A stretch of 64,000 nucleotides of DNA, taken from contig WFMF01000616.1 of NCBI GenBank assembly GCA_011033025.1, positions 1-64,000 of the forward strand, read 5' to 3'. The notes beneath the pieces were generated by a model. The model ran no database searches and had not been told where the DNA came from. It worked only from the letters and a program-made list of their open reading frames with translations. Shown piece by piece: positions 24,163 to 35,110 of this stretch (its first letter is position 1; each line of letters starts with the position of its first letter). Both the position numbers and the translations under genes were made by a program. Origin of the DNA: Beroe forskalii. Its lineage: Eukaryota > Ctenophora > Nuda > Beroida > Beroidae.

Positions 24163-25477
24163 ATGCCAGTACACAACTTCCTAGTCAGACAACTTGCCGT
24201 ACTCGACACTTCCCACCAAGATGTGGGCATCAGCAAACTCAACAGCAACCTCCACAACCTCAAGAACTTCATGAAGGAGCTGAGGAACCACGATATCGAC
24301 ATATCGGAGATGGAGCAACTTTACAAGGACTTCCAAGGTTAATAGTCTCCAGATACAAACATTTGTAAGCTGATGCCGCAATAGTTCCATGCAAGTGTTT
24401 TAAAAACGGAAGACAGAGTTGACTGTTTGCTAGGATGCTCCATCTTTTTAAATGTTATGCCTGGAAACTTGCCAAATTATTCTAGTTTGGACTTTGTGGG
24501 TTTAAGTTGGAAAAATGCTATCAAATGGACTAAACCAGAGTTAAATTAAAGCAATTCTGATTTCTGCTCCATTCAGGTGTACAGTATCGTCTGGAAGCTC
24601 AGAAAGAAGCGATTGAACGAGCCAAGTCCCAAGCTCTGCAAGAGCAGGACCCTAAGACAGCCATCTCAAACATAGCCGAACACTACACCATGCTCTATCA
24701 GAACGCTCTGGATAACGAACCTCAGCACCAGGTGAATTACTAGAGCAGTGACATTCACATTATGTGACACCACGCTGGCAACAGTTCACGCTGACACCAC
24801 TACATCAGTTAACGCTGACACCAGTTCACGCTGACACCTGTTACCTTTGACATCAATCACATTGACACTTTACAGGCCTTCCGTAGTCCTTGCCGACATT
24901 CTGGTATACACTAACCTAGTGACTTTGGGATAACACCAAAACCCTAACGTCTGATCAGTGATCACTCATGTAACAAAGGTCATTTACGGATGATTTACAG
25001 GTGATTTTAGCTAATATAAATATAATTATTAATTACCTCGGGACTTTTGGCTTTTTGGATATTTGACTTTCCCTCAAAACTTTTTAAACTTTTAACCACC
25101 ATATTACCGCCCTCTTGACCAACTCATTATTCCAGGGCGCCTCGCTGCCTCCCCTCCACCCTCCCTCCACCCAGACAGCAGAGGACCCGGCCAGAGAACA
25201 GGACCTCCGCGATCAGCTGGACGCTGAGGGCGTGGTCGTTGCCAAGGCCACCGAGTCCCTCATCTGCCCCATCACCCAGATGCGCCTCGAGCAGCCCATG
25301 GTAAACACCAAGTGCGGACACACCTACGAGCGAAGTGCAATTAACGAGCACATGCGCCGGTGTAAGTCCATGACGGTGAAATGTCCGGTGGGCGGGTGCC
25401 CGGGGATTGTTAATCAGGCGCTCCTGAGACCGAACAAGAGGATAGCAGAGCTGTTGCTATCCCAGGGTAACGACTGA
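24163..25477 (+). CDS. NSMCE2: NSE2/MMS21-type SUMO E3 ligase of the SMC5/6 complex
   Basis: Three exons: 24163-24337, 24577-24731 and 25136-25477, with consistent phases (1, then 0); 223 aa, close to the usual 220-250. The N-terminal two thirds are helical (LHNLKNFMKELRNHDIDISEMEQL), the part that in this family packs on the SMC5 coiled coil. The C-terminal SP-RING runs from about residue 155: LICPITQMRLEQPMVNTKCGHTYERSAI followed by CPVGGCPG, with the Cys and His expected for the single zinc site of SP-RING ligases. It should attach SUMO to substrates during DNA repair in the nucleus (family knowledge). The last 38 bp including the stop are tandemly repeated just downstream. The second intron holds a TGACACCAGT-type tandem repeat. 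Confidence 0.9.
24745..24875. repeat. GACACCA-core tandem repeat in NSE2 intron 2
   Basis: Irregular tandem copies of CACGCTGACACCAGTT and variants. It shares the core GACACCA(G) with arrays at 32990-34710, 40745-40870 and 53635-53860. Confidence 0.7.
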
Positions 25478-25555
25478 GGATAGCAGAGCTGCTGCTATCA
25501 CAGGGTAACGACTGAGGATAGCAGAGCTGAGCTGTTGCTATCACAATTCACAGGG
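25440..25555. repeat. 38-bp tandem repeat spanning the NSE2 stop codon
   Basis: GAGGATAGCAGAGCTG(C/T)TGC TATC(C/A)CAGGGTAACGACT occurs at 25440 as the last codons plus stop, again at 25478, and a third, altered copy starts at 25516. Only the first copy is translated. Confidence 0.85.
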
Positions 25556-26001
25556 AAAGGCTCTGATAATAGTTGTGCTATTGCTATCTGAGTGCACTTG
25601 AAGTTTTATTGGGTATTGTTCTTTTTTTTTATCAAATTGTTATTTAAGAGGTTAATGAACATTATTTTACTTAATAACATTATTGATTTAACATTACACG
25701 ACTTATGTTTTTAATCTTGATATTGCTTTATTCAGAGTACGTATAATACCGACAATGTATTCTCTGTATTGTTTGAGTAATTTATTCTATACTTCATCCA
25801 AATTTAACTTATAATCCAGGAATTTTCTTAGTAATATTTTGCTAAAATTGGTTTTCTATGTTGTTTCACTAAAAACGTCTATATTTATCTTAATTTGTGC
25901 TCTTGTTACACATTAATGAAATTTAATTAGTTTGATTACATTACATCTCCATCACTTCACACCACCACTTTCACACATTGCTTCGACCCAGGTAGTCTGA
26001 C

Positions 26002-27904
26002 ATGTCGAACATCCTGTTCATCGTTACGGGTGCCAGTGGCGGCTTTGGATCCGCCATCCTACGGCAAATCAACACCCTTCACGGCGCTGACGCTGCCATC
26101 ATTGCCTGCACCCGAAACCAGGAAACAGTCGCCGAACTCACCAAAGACTTTTCATCCGTTGTCAAGCTAACATCCGTGGACTTTTCTCAACGGGAAGGGA
26201 TTAAAGAGCGGTGTGTCTCCATGTTACAGCTGTTTGAGGCTGATGATTCGTCCTTTTCAGAGGTTGTGCTGGTCAACAACCACGCGTCAGCTAACGATGT
26301 GAAACGTTTAGTTGCGGAATACGATGATTACCAAGAACTCGATGATTACATGTTCCTGAACTTCACTTCGTTCCAAGTGCTGACGGCCGTGTTTTTAAAG
26401 GAATTCAGGGGAAGAGAGGGAACGGCAGTTTCGGTTATCAATGTTTCATCCTTAGCGTCAATTGTAGGGATGCCATCACTGTCCATTTACTGTGCTGGTA
26501 AAGGCGCTAGAATGATGCTTTACAAGGTAATTTTATGATGCATTGAGTTGAATTCTTCTGAAAACGGCTATATGAAAGTAATGTGCTGTTTACTTAATAC
26601 TTATTGAGATTTTTTGGTCATCAATTATAATTTTTTCCCTCCCCATTGGCATTTTTGTGTATACAAAAAGGCAAATGAGAGGGTTGGCAGAGATCGTGGT
26701 TTGGGAAGGTGAGAAATAGGATATGTGTATATCAGGTCGAGGTTTGCAATACAACTACTGTAATTTCTGGAAAGTGCCCGGATTGCTCCTTTATAATATC
26801 AGTCGCGAAAATGTCCCTCCGTCCGTCCCCTTTTCACACAAATCTTCAAAATCACGAATTTCCTAATTCATGAAGCTTTCGGTTGTCAAAAATTTTAATC
26901 TCATACGTTGACCAGGCCCATCCGTGCCACATTCCCAGTCACTAAAGTTTTCATATCGACCAAATCTAATGTCCTGGAAATTGATTTTCATTTCGACTAT
27001 TTCAAACACAAAAAACACGATTTTTTCGCCAAAAAAGATATTGACCGAGTAAATGTGAAGAAGGCTTGCCAAATTTGACTATTCTCTGAGAAATGATGTG
27101 GAAAATTGAATCAGTATCACAATAAAAAGACTGAAATTTTACACGTATTGTTACACATAATTAACATGTCATTTCAAGATTTCGTAGCTCAATCGGTTAG
27201 CGCGTCAGACTTTGTAGCGCTGACACGCTAGAGGTCACGGGTTCAAGCCCCACTATAGTCAAATTTCAAATTATTATTTTCTTAGCTTATCTTCAGTTTT
27301 CTGATAGCAAAAAATGATCCTGTACAGCCCAATCAGTTCATCAGAAAGGTTTTAAATCAGGTCACAGAAAATTTTCAGTAATAAGTTTAATTCAGCAGTT
27401 AGATTTCGAAATACACGATGGCACGATACAGTACTCAAATAAGCATGTTGCCCAGGTCGTTAAGACTAGAATTTCCAAAATGTTGAGTTACAAGACATCA
27501 AGCATCGCGGGGGAGGGAAATTAAGCGCCTGCATACGGGAAATATGGACAAACAAGAATTGTGTCGGCAGGCGCAATTCTTGTTAATATCGAATAAACAT
27601 TTGCTCATAATCATCAAATTTTCCCTCTCAGTTCCCATACCTAATTTGTTTAATTACCTTTCAGACGCTGGCGGGAGAGTACCCCGATGTTAACGTTCTC
27701 AACTACTCCCCCGGTCCCATGCTGACAGCCATGACATCCCACTTCAGTACTGACAGTGTGGGTCCCATGGTCAAGGACTTTTTTGTGGACCTGGCAGCTA
27801 AGAATTCCTATGTGGATCCTGATGAGTCGGCCAAGAAGATGCTGGATCTTTTGAAGGAGAGGAAGTATAAGTCGGGTGATCAGGTGGATTTCTACGATCG
27901 TTAG
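26002..27904 (+). CDS. SPR: Sepiapterin reductase
   Basis: Two exons, 26002-26526 and 27665-27904, phase 0; 254 aa against 261 in human. It is a short-chain dehydrogenase that makes tetrahydrobiopterin by NADPH-dependent reduction of 6-pyruvoyl-tetrahydropterin or sepiapterin in the cytosol (family knowledge). Seen here: the Rossmann motif VTGASGGFGSA near residue 7, CTRN for cofactor choice, VNNHAS in place of NNAG, the catalytic INVSSL serine, and the YCAGK Tyr/Lys pair near residue 165. NYSPGPMLT follows, then the family-typical C terminus KYKSGDQVDFYDR, very close to the KSGxxVDFYD ending of animal enzymes. All catalytic residues are present. Its intron contains a tRNA-like sequence at 27178-27260. 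Confidence 0.92.
27178..27260 (+). tRNA. Degenerate tRNA-like sequence in the SPR intron
   Basis: TAGCTCAATCGGTTAGCGC has the canonical position 8-25 look (D arm) and GGTCACGGGTTCAAGCCCC the variable-to-T-loop look. The acceptor ends GATTTCG and TATAGTC pair at only about five of seven positions. The anticodon arm GTCAG...CTGAC would have an 11-base loop (ACTTTGTAGCG), so no anticodon can be assigned safely. Most likely a tRNA pseudogene or tRNA-derived SINE head. Confidence 0.5.
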
Positions 27905-28561
27905 TCTAGAAAAGTACTACGTGATAGGGTGAAAGTCACAAATTTTCATTGTCAGATAATACGTTTCAATTTAAATTAGGGTGAGATGTTTTTAAGTTTT
28001 TAATTTTAGTCGCTAAGTTATAAAGTTCAGATTTGTTTCAGCCTTTCAAATTTTCATTTTTTATTTTTCAGAATAGCATCCAAGATTGTAATTGTAATAT
28101 AGTGTTCATAATATCTTCTTATTAAGTTATTATGTAGTGTAAAGCCCATTATAAGTCATTTTCTTAAGATTTTTCACTTGTAAACATCACAGCTCTTTCC
28201 ACCATTAACTACCCTTATTAATGTGTGTAAATCACCGATAAATAAACTGTATTAATAGTTTATATTGTTAAAATGTTTAATGTGTAATTTGTGTGGAATA
28301 TATGGTACCAATTATATCATGTTATGAATGTATTTTATATCCTTTATTTCATTATTTTTAGCTGGGATTTTCAAATCATTTCATTGCTGCTGTAGAAGCT
28401 TATTAATAGAAAACCCACTGAAATCTCAGGGTGAAGGTTTTGCCGCTTGTCTTCTCATCTCTGTGTAACTTTATAGTTATGTACAAAAATATCATTCTAT
28501 TCTTTGATTCTTTCGACTATTTCTATTTTCGTCTCTGTTTGCTAGGTCATAGGAACTTACC

Positions 28562-29263
28562 ATGGAAACAATCAAGAAACTTGAATCGGAGCAGTTTAAC
28601 ATCTCCACAACTAAAAGACTTGCTGCTCACCCTGTTTTAACTGCTGCTGAAAATGGAACTCTATCTGTTGAATGTATCAAGCTTTTCCTCTTAGAACAGT
28701 ATTATATTATTAAAAGTGACACTAAAAGTTTAGAAGCTGGCTTAGAGATGCACGGCCAAACCTCGGCTGCTTATAAAGACTTCTTCGAATTCTTCCTGTC
28801 CGGCGAGAAGATTGCCAGTGATCTGCACTCCAAAATGGCTGATGCTCTTCACATTTCTCCCCAAGAGATGGCTGAACACGAACCGAGCCATTTCTGTCAA
28901 GCTTACCCCTCGAAGTTCTGTCAGCTAGTGTACCATAGTGACCCTGCGGTTGTGGCTATAGCTTTTGCAGTGAACTTCCCTGCCTGGGGTAGAATGTGTG
29001 GTCGGTTTAGGGATGCTTTGCTGGCTAAATACGCGGATAAACTCGATCTTTCAGAGGAAAAACTAGGTTTTGTATCCTATTTTGCTGAACCAATCGAATG
29101 CCTTCCTAGTTTGGTGGATAAGGTTTCAAATGCCAGCAGAGAACTGAAGCAGTATGGTAATGCAATTTCTTACAAAGAGATAAAGGATGCTGTTCGACTT
29201 CTTCAAGAATATGAGATTTTGTTTTGGGATGGGGTATATTTGGCTCAGGGAGAAGAGAAGTAA
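28562..29263 (+). CDS. TenA/THI-4-family (heme-oxygenase fold) protein, intronless
   Basis: Single-exon 233-aa protein. The helical pattern, HPVLTAAENGTLSVECIKLFLLEQYYIIKSD near residue 22, an HEPSHF helix and the block FAVNFPAWGRMCGRFRDALLAKY fit the TenA/PQQC all-helical superfamily. The bacterial and fungal members salvage thiamine pyrimidine. The Cys usual for TenA-C enzymes in the ALLPC block is not in the expected place (NFPAW here), so thiaminase-type activity cannot be claimed. A CTAG acceptor-like site lies just before the ATG (about 28545), so there may be a 5' UTR intron or trans-splice. The single coding exon among multi-exon neighbours could reflect retroposition or an old transfer from a microbe; this is speculation without a tree. 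Confidence 0.65.
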   Translation: METIKKLESEQFNISTTKRLAAHPVLTAAENGTLSVECIKLFLLEQYYIIKSDTKSLEAGLEMHGQTSAAYKDFFEFFLSGEKIASDLHSKMADALHISPQEMAEHEPSHFCQAYPSKFCQLVYHSDPAVVAIAFAVNFPAWGRMCGRFRDALLAKYADKLDLSEEKLGFVSYFAEPIECLPSLVDKVSNASRELKQYGNAISYKEIKDAVRLLQEYEILFWDGVYLAQGEEK

Positions 29264-29936
29264 ATTTCTCTCTCCAGATTACTTACTTAATCAAGATTTT
29301 AATCAAATTCTTACGAAATTGATATCAATTAATTGAGATTTAGATAATTTATTAAGCTCTTGTTAATTTACTCTTGAGCTCTTATTAACTTTTGATATAA
29401 TTTATGATGCATTCCTTTTGATTTTTTGAATGCATATAGAAACAATTGATATATTTTGCACACTAAATCTTTGATTTATTATATTTAATCACCACAAAAT
29501 TCATTGCTTGTAAACTTAATTAATCATTTTTTATTCCGTTTTGTAGGTATGCTGAAAATTAGGATTCAGAGCAATTTTACTATATCATGTTTTAGCTTTT
29601 TAAATTTAAACATTTATATTTTTTCTTGTCTAGTTATATCTCGTATTTTAATGAATTGGGTATGATGTTTTATGAGGTTGTTGTTATTATTTGGCAGTCT
29701 TATTTTACATTCAACATTGTGTGAAATGATTGTAAAAGATACTCAAATTGAATTAGTAAATGGAGAGTTAAGTAGCGAAAAGTTAATTCGAAGTTCAATA
29801 TTACACCTTTTTAAAATTTGTTTATTGACTAATTGAATAAAAATCCATGAATAAAACATGAAAACTCCTCTTCGCTAAGATTACTTAAATAGTTACCTTA
29901 CAACGTGTTTATCTCATTATCTAATCGCTGATTGAG

Positions 29937-30314
29937 ATGACCACAGCGGATGTTCCGCAGCCCCCACAACAACAAACACAGCACCAGCAACAACAAGTCC
30001 CCACACAACAGCAACAAACCCACGTCTCCTCAAAACGGAAGTGTATGATGGAGTCCGCTCGGATCGCCACGCGCGAACGTAACCGAATCCGAGAACGCGA
30101 GCGTCGGATGATGGAATCAGATGTGGAGAAGGAATTCCGAAGGAAACAGAACCGGGAACGAATGCGGTCGTATCGTCAGAATATGAGTCTGGAGGAGAAG
30201 GAAGTGATGAAGGAACTGAACAGGGAGCGGCAGAGGATGAGGAGGAAGAGGTTACGAGCTGAGAAGGACTTTCAGAAACAGTACGCTGTTTCGCTGGTGC
30301 AACCTCGAGGATGA
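29937..30314 (+). CDS. Small Gln-rich / Arg-Glu-rich basic protein
   Basis: 125 aa, single exon. Residues 9-30 are Gln-rich (PPQQQTQHQQQQ). Residues 33-110 are highly charged, with a repeat of about 27 residues built on RERNRIRERERRMMES and RKQNRERMRSYRQNMSLEEKE, then NRERQRMRRKRLRAEKD. The spacing recalls STPR-like (one-score-and-three-peptide) DNA-binding repeats or simple charged helices. It is predicted nuclear and nucleic-acid binding by composition only. I do not recognise a specific family. The ATG context and length support a real short gene, but expression evidence is lacking. Confidence 0.55.
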   Translation: MTTADVPQPPQQQTQHQQQQVPTQQQQTHVSSKRKCMMESARIATRERNRIRERERRMMESDVEKEFRRKQNRERMRSYRQNMSLEEKEVMKELNRERQRMRRKRLRAEKDFQKQYAVSLVQPRG

Positions 30315-32145
30315 AGACTTGATAAGCGTTTCGTTTTTCTTGAAATTCCGCGTTGTAAGAGATGGTCTTCGATTTGGTGGGTGTGTTTCAGCAGAGGACA
30401 GTCTGTTTGGAAAATACTGAATATGAAACAATTGCTCACGTACGAAGTATCAATCGTTTTACTTAGGTTTCGATCATGGTGATTTGTGGGTGTAGTGTAG
30501 AGTTTTGTGCAAGTGATGAAACGGCAACCAACACGCATTTGGCTTGGAAATTAGAAAAGTAAACGTTGTAGTTATTGAAAATTGGTATTTATGAGTAGCT
30601 ATCTCTTTGTGAAGTTTGCATCAATCAGCATCATTTAACATATACTTCTTTGTAAGTTTCTAGGTACTTGTTATAGAAGTATAGACTTTAAATTAACATT
30701 GAAAATTTAAATGCATGATAGTTTTCTTCTAATATTTCGTCTAATATTAATGATAGCTGTCTGTGTAATTTGTACCCTACAGGCCCCTTTTTACCAAACA
30801 TCATTGAATGAGTATTATCTCCTTCAACTGAGGAGCTAAGATTACGCAGTTTCAATTTTCTGACAGACAAGGCCCATTTCAAATAAGAAATGTTGACTTT
30901 TCCTGGTCAACATTGATTACTCAGATATGCTTTGACCTCAAAAATCGTATTTTTTGAAAAATGAAAAAAATATTTACTTTTCATTTATATTTGGAGTTTT
31001 AGGACATAGGTGAATCGAGAGCCCCCAAAAAATTTGCTCTGCTTGACTCATTACCCTTTTTTCTATCATTACAAATGATTTTCTTGGCGCTCAGATCACT
31101 GAAATGTGGATTATAGCAAAATGAAAAGGTGTCCAAAATGCCCTTCAAGGGTACATTTTATGCTTCAAAGCATATGACCCTTTTAAAGTGGTAAATTACG
31201 CTCGGTTTTTATGAAAAAGTTTCAAATATATTTTTTGAGTATTATACGCCACAAACATGACACAATTTGAAAGGTAATTCTGAAAATTTCATTCTGTACA
31301 GGCCTTTTTGTAACATAAATTTTTCAAATATTGTATTTCAATGCTTCCATGGACTCCAATTCGTACATTTGGAAATGGTTTTCATAGTTTTTGATGAGCC
31401 AAGACACTAACAATCTATCATCAACCACTTTTTGACTCAAGGAACTAACTTTAATAAAAAATCAACCCAATGAAAGCAAATTTTGCCATTTCAAAATGGG
31501 TCCTAGAAGGGACATTTTATTATTTTTCCATAGTGAAAAGTCAGAAGCAGTGAAAACTAACATGTATCTTTTACAGTGATCTTCAGTTAACCATGTTCAA
31601 TGAAAATTGAAGGCTTAATAATATTTTATTTGCCATTTTAGAGCAATTTAGATAGCAGTGCTGAATATTCAACATCAATTTTCAAAATTGTGATCCATTT
31701 CTTCCAGTGAAAGGTATCAGTACATGTTATTTGTCATCACTAGGCATCTTACACGATCCTGTAACACAGAAACAACTTCAGAATCAAGGTAGGGACGGAA
31801 TATCAGGGGTATTTAAGTCAATTTTGTCCAATTATGTCCAAGGTTAACCTGATTTTTAGAATTGGACAAAAATCATTGGACAAAATTGGACAAAATTAGA
31901 CAAAATTGGACATATTCACTTTAAAAATTCCGGAAACTAAATTTCACTCACTTGTGGTGTTTTGAATTTCACAAAGTCCACAAATGAAATTTTACTCTAG
32001 CTCTATATCACAATAAAGGGTGGTCTTGTCAGATTTTAGGGGCAAAACGTGAACGGAAACGTACGTATATGGCACACTGGAAGAACGCCAGCTGGCAAAA
32101 ACTAGAATAATGGAAAGATGGAAGTGGAAATGATTGCTGGATTAC

Positions 32146-32950
32146 TAGGGCGTTTCATAATTTGCCAACAAAGAGTGTATATTGTTCGGGGTCAAAAAGC
32201 TATATCCTTTAGGACATAAAAAACTGGCAGAAAAAAGTTTCAGACGAAAAAAAAATATTTTAAGCACGTGCACAGGCCACAGCCATTTTTACCTGTAAAA
32301 ATCATGATTTTCGGTAAAAAGTTACCCATCTCTTTTTCCGCTCGAGTGACATATTTCTAAGCCTTCTCATCGTGTTCCTCAGCCCAGAAAATGGGGGTAT
32401 AGGTCCAAAAATTTTTGACCTACGACCTTCAGATTTCAGAAGCTGAGTTATCACCGATTTTCATATGCCCATATATGGGCATACGCGAGCAAAAACAGGC
32501 GCATGCCCATATATGGGCATATGAAAATCAGTGATAACTCAGCCTCTGAAGGTCGTACGTACACGATGAGAAGGCTTAGAAATATTTCACTCAAGCAGAA
32601 AATCATAATTTTTACAGGCAAAAATGGCTGTTGTTATGTTATTTGAGTATTTCATATGCTTTGAATCATTGATAATCTCATGAATTATATATGTTATATG
32701 TTACCCTTTGTTGATAAGTGATTGTTATCTAAATTGTACCTTTTCAGTTTATATGGTTAAAGCTTTAGGTTATTCATGTCTATCATTTGACTCCTACAAA
32801 AAGTACAACAGCTGTGGCCTCTGTTCGTGCTTGAAATTATTTTTTATGTCTGAAACTTTTTTCTGCCAATTTTTCATGTCCTAAAGGATAGCTTTTGACC
32901 CCGAACAATAGGTATACAGTTCTCTTGTTGGGAAATTATGAAACGCCCTA
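32146..32950. mobile_element. 805-bp foldback transposon with 9-bp target duplication
   Basis: The ends TAGGGCGTTTCATAATTT and AAATTATGAAACGCCCTA are inverted, and the complementarity continues, with gaps, to a central palindrome at about 32460-32525 (CATATGCCCATATATGGGCA). The 9-bp direct repeat CTGGATTAC flanks it at 32137-32145 and 32951-32959. Long terminal inverted repeats plus a 9-bp duplication are characteristic of Mutator-like elements, so a nonautonomous MULE is the best guess. There is no open reading frame. Confidence 0.88.
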
Positions 32951-32989
32951 CTGGATTACATTAAATTGCAGTATGGCGAGTGATGTATC

Positions 32990-34710
32990 AATGACACCAT
33001 TCTGACGTACCAATGGAGCAATGGCTTCAGTTTGTCTGACGTGGTATCGCTGACATCAGTCTCTCAGTATGACGTTAGATGAATTACAGACACCAGTCTG
33101 ACGTTACAAGGAGCACAGAAACCAGTCTGATTTTAGACGTATCACTGAAACCAGTCTGACGTTAAATGCATCAATGACACTAGTGTGACGTTAGACACTT
33201 CACTGTCTGACGTATCACTATCATTACACCCGTCCTACATATCACTGACTCCAGGCTGACGTAGTATTGAAACCAATCTGGAGTATCACTGACACCAGTC
33301 TGATGTACCTTGACACCAGTCTGACGAATTGCTGACACCAGTCTGGCGTATCACTGACACCAGTCTGATTTATCACTAACACCAGTCTAACAGATCATTG
33401 ACACCAGTCTGACATACTACTGATTCCAGTCAGACGTATCGCTGACACCAGTCTTAAGTAAGACGTATTCCTGACGCCAGTCTGATGTTAGACGTGTCAC
33501 TGCCACCAGTTTGAAGTTAGACGTATCACCGAAACCAATTTGACGTATCACTGATACCAGTCTGGCGTATCACTGACACCAATTGGCGTATCACTGACGC
33601 GAGTCTGACATATATCATCGACACCGGTCTGATTTATCGCTGACACCAGTCCGGAGTATCACTGACACCAGTCCGGAATATCACTGACACCAGTCTGGCA
33701 CATCACTGACACCTGTCTGACGTATCACTATAATTGACACCGTCATATCACTCACCAGGCTGACGTATTATTGAAACCAATCTGAGTATCACTGACACCA
33801 GTCTGATGTACCTTGACACCAGTCTGACGAGTTGCTGAAACCAGTCTGGCGTATTACGACACCAGTCTGATTTATCACTTACACCAGTCTAACAGATCAT
33901 TGACACCAGTCTGACATACTACTGATTCCAGTCAGACGTATCATCGACACCAGTCTGAAGTAAGACGTATCGCTGACACCAGTCAGATGTTAGACGCATC
34001 ACTGCCACCAGTTTGAAGTTAGACGTATCACCGACACCAATTTGACGTATCACTGATACCAGTCTGGCGTATCACCGACACCAATTGACGTATCACTGAC
34101 GCGAGTCTGACATATATCATCGACATCGGTCTGATGTATCGCTGACACCAGTCCGGAGTATCACTGACACCAGTCCAGAATATCACTGACACCAGTCTGA
34201 CATATCACTGACACCAGTCTGATTTATCACTAGCAGCAGTCTAACGCATCATTGACACCAGTCAGACGTATCACCGACACAAGTCTAGGTAAGACGTATC
34301 GCTGACACCAGTCGTAAGTAAGACGTATTCCTGACGCCAGTCTGATGTTAGACGTGTCACTGCCACCAATTTGAAGTTAGACGTATCAATGATACCAGTC
34401 TGAAGTTAACCGTATCACCGAGACCAGTCTGATTTATCACCAAGACCTGTCTGTTCACATTAGACGTATCGCTGACACCAGTCCGACGTTAGACATATGG
34501 GTGTCATCCGTCGGACGTTTGACGTATCCCTGACACCAGTCTGATGTTAGACGTATCACTGAAACCAGTCTGAAGTTAGACGTATTACCGACACTAATTT
34601 GACGTATTACTGACACCAGTCTGACGTATCGCTGTCTCCAGTATGACATTTTGCTGACACCAGTCTGACGTATCACCGACACCAGTCTGACGTTAGACGT
34701 ATCACTGACT
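32990..34710. repeat. 1.7-kb degenerate satellite, 22-24-bp unit
   Basis: Dozens of imperfect copies of TATCACTGACACCAGTCTGACG. Higher-order structure is visible: a block of several hundred bases around 33230-33610 recurs at about 33720-34130. The open frame on the minus strand inside it (34455-34682) simply translates the repeat. Confidence 0.9.
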
Positions 34711-34724
34711 AGGAAACTGCTGGT

Positions 34725-35110
34725 AACTGGTTAACCAAACCGTAACTGAAATACTGATTGACCAGACTTTTTTGCCAACTGTAAACGAAACCGTAACCGT
34801 AACCGAATATTAAGCCGAAACAAGCGGAACAAGCCGAAACCACCCCGAACCAACCCAAAAACTTCCCCAAATGTAGCCGAAACGATCCGAAACGAGCCGA
34901 AACAAGTCAATCAACCCGAGTCAACCCCAACCTTAACCATAAAACCATAACCCGGGTTGATTCAGGTTGATTTGCGTTGATTCGCTCACAGTTTCGGATT
35001 TTTTCGTTTGTTTCGGGTTCATTTTCTTGTTTCGGTTCGTTTCGGCTTGTTTCGGGGAGGTTTTTGGATTGTTTCGGGTTGTTTCAGATTGATTTGGCTA
35101 GTTCCTACTT
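34725..35110. repeat. Large imperfect palindrome built of CCGAAAC/GTTTCGG words
   Basis: The left half (34795-34940) repeats GCCGAAACAAG-like words and the right half (34955-35095) repeats CTTGTTTCGG-like words in reverse complement. They meet near the CCCGGG at about 34950. No coding frame or target duplication was found. Confidence 0.7.

Noticed and set aside
32990-34710. Possible CRISPR array
   Set aside because: Units are degenerate and contiguous without unique equal-length spacers, and the context is an animal nuclear genome.
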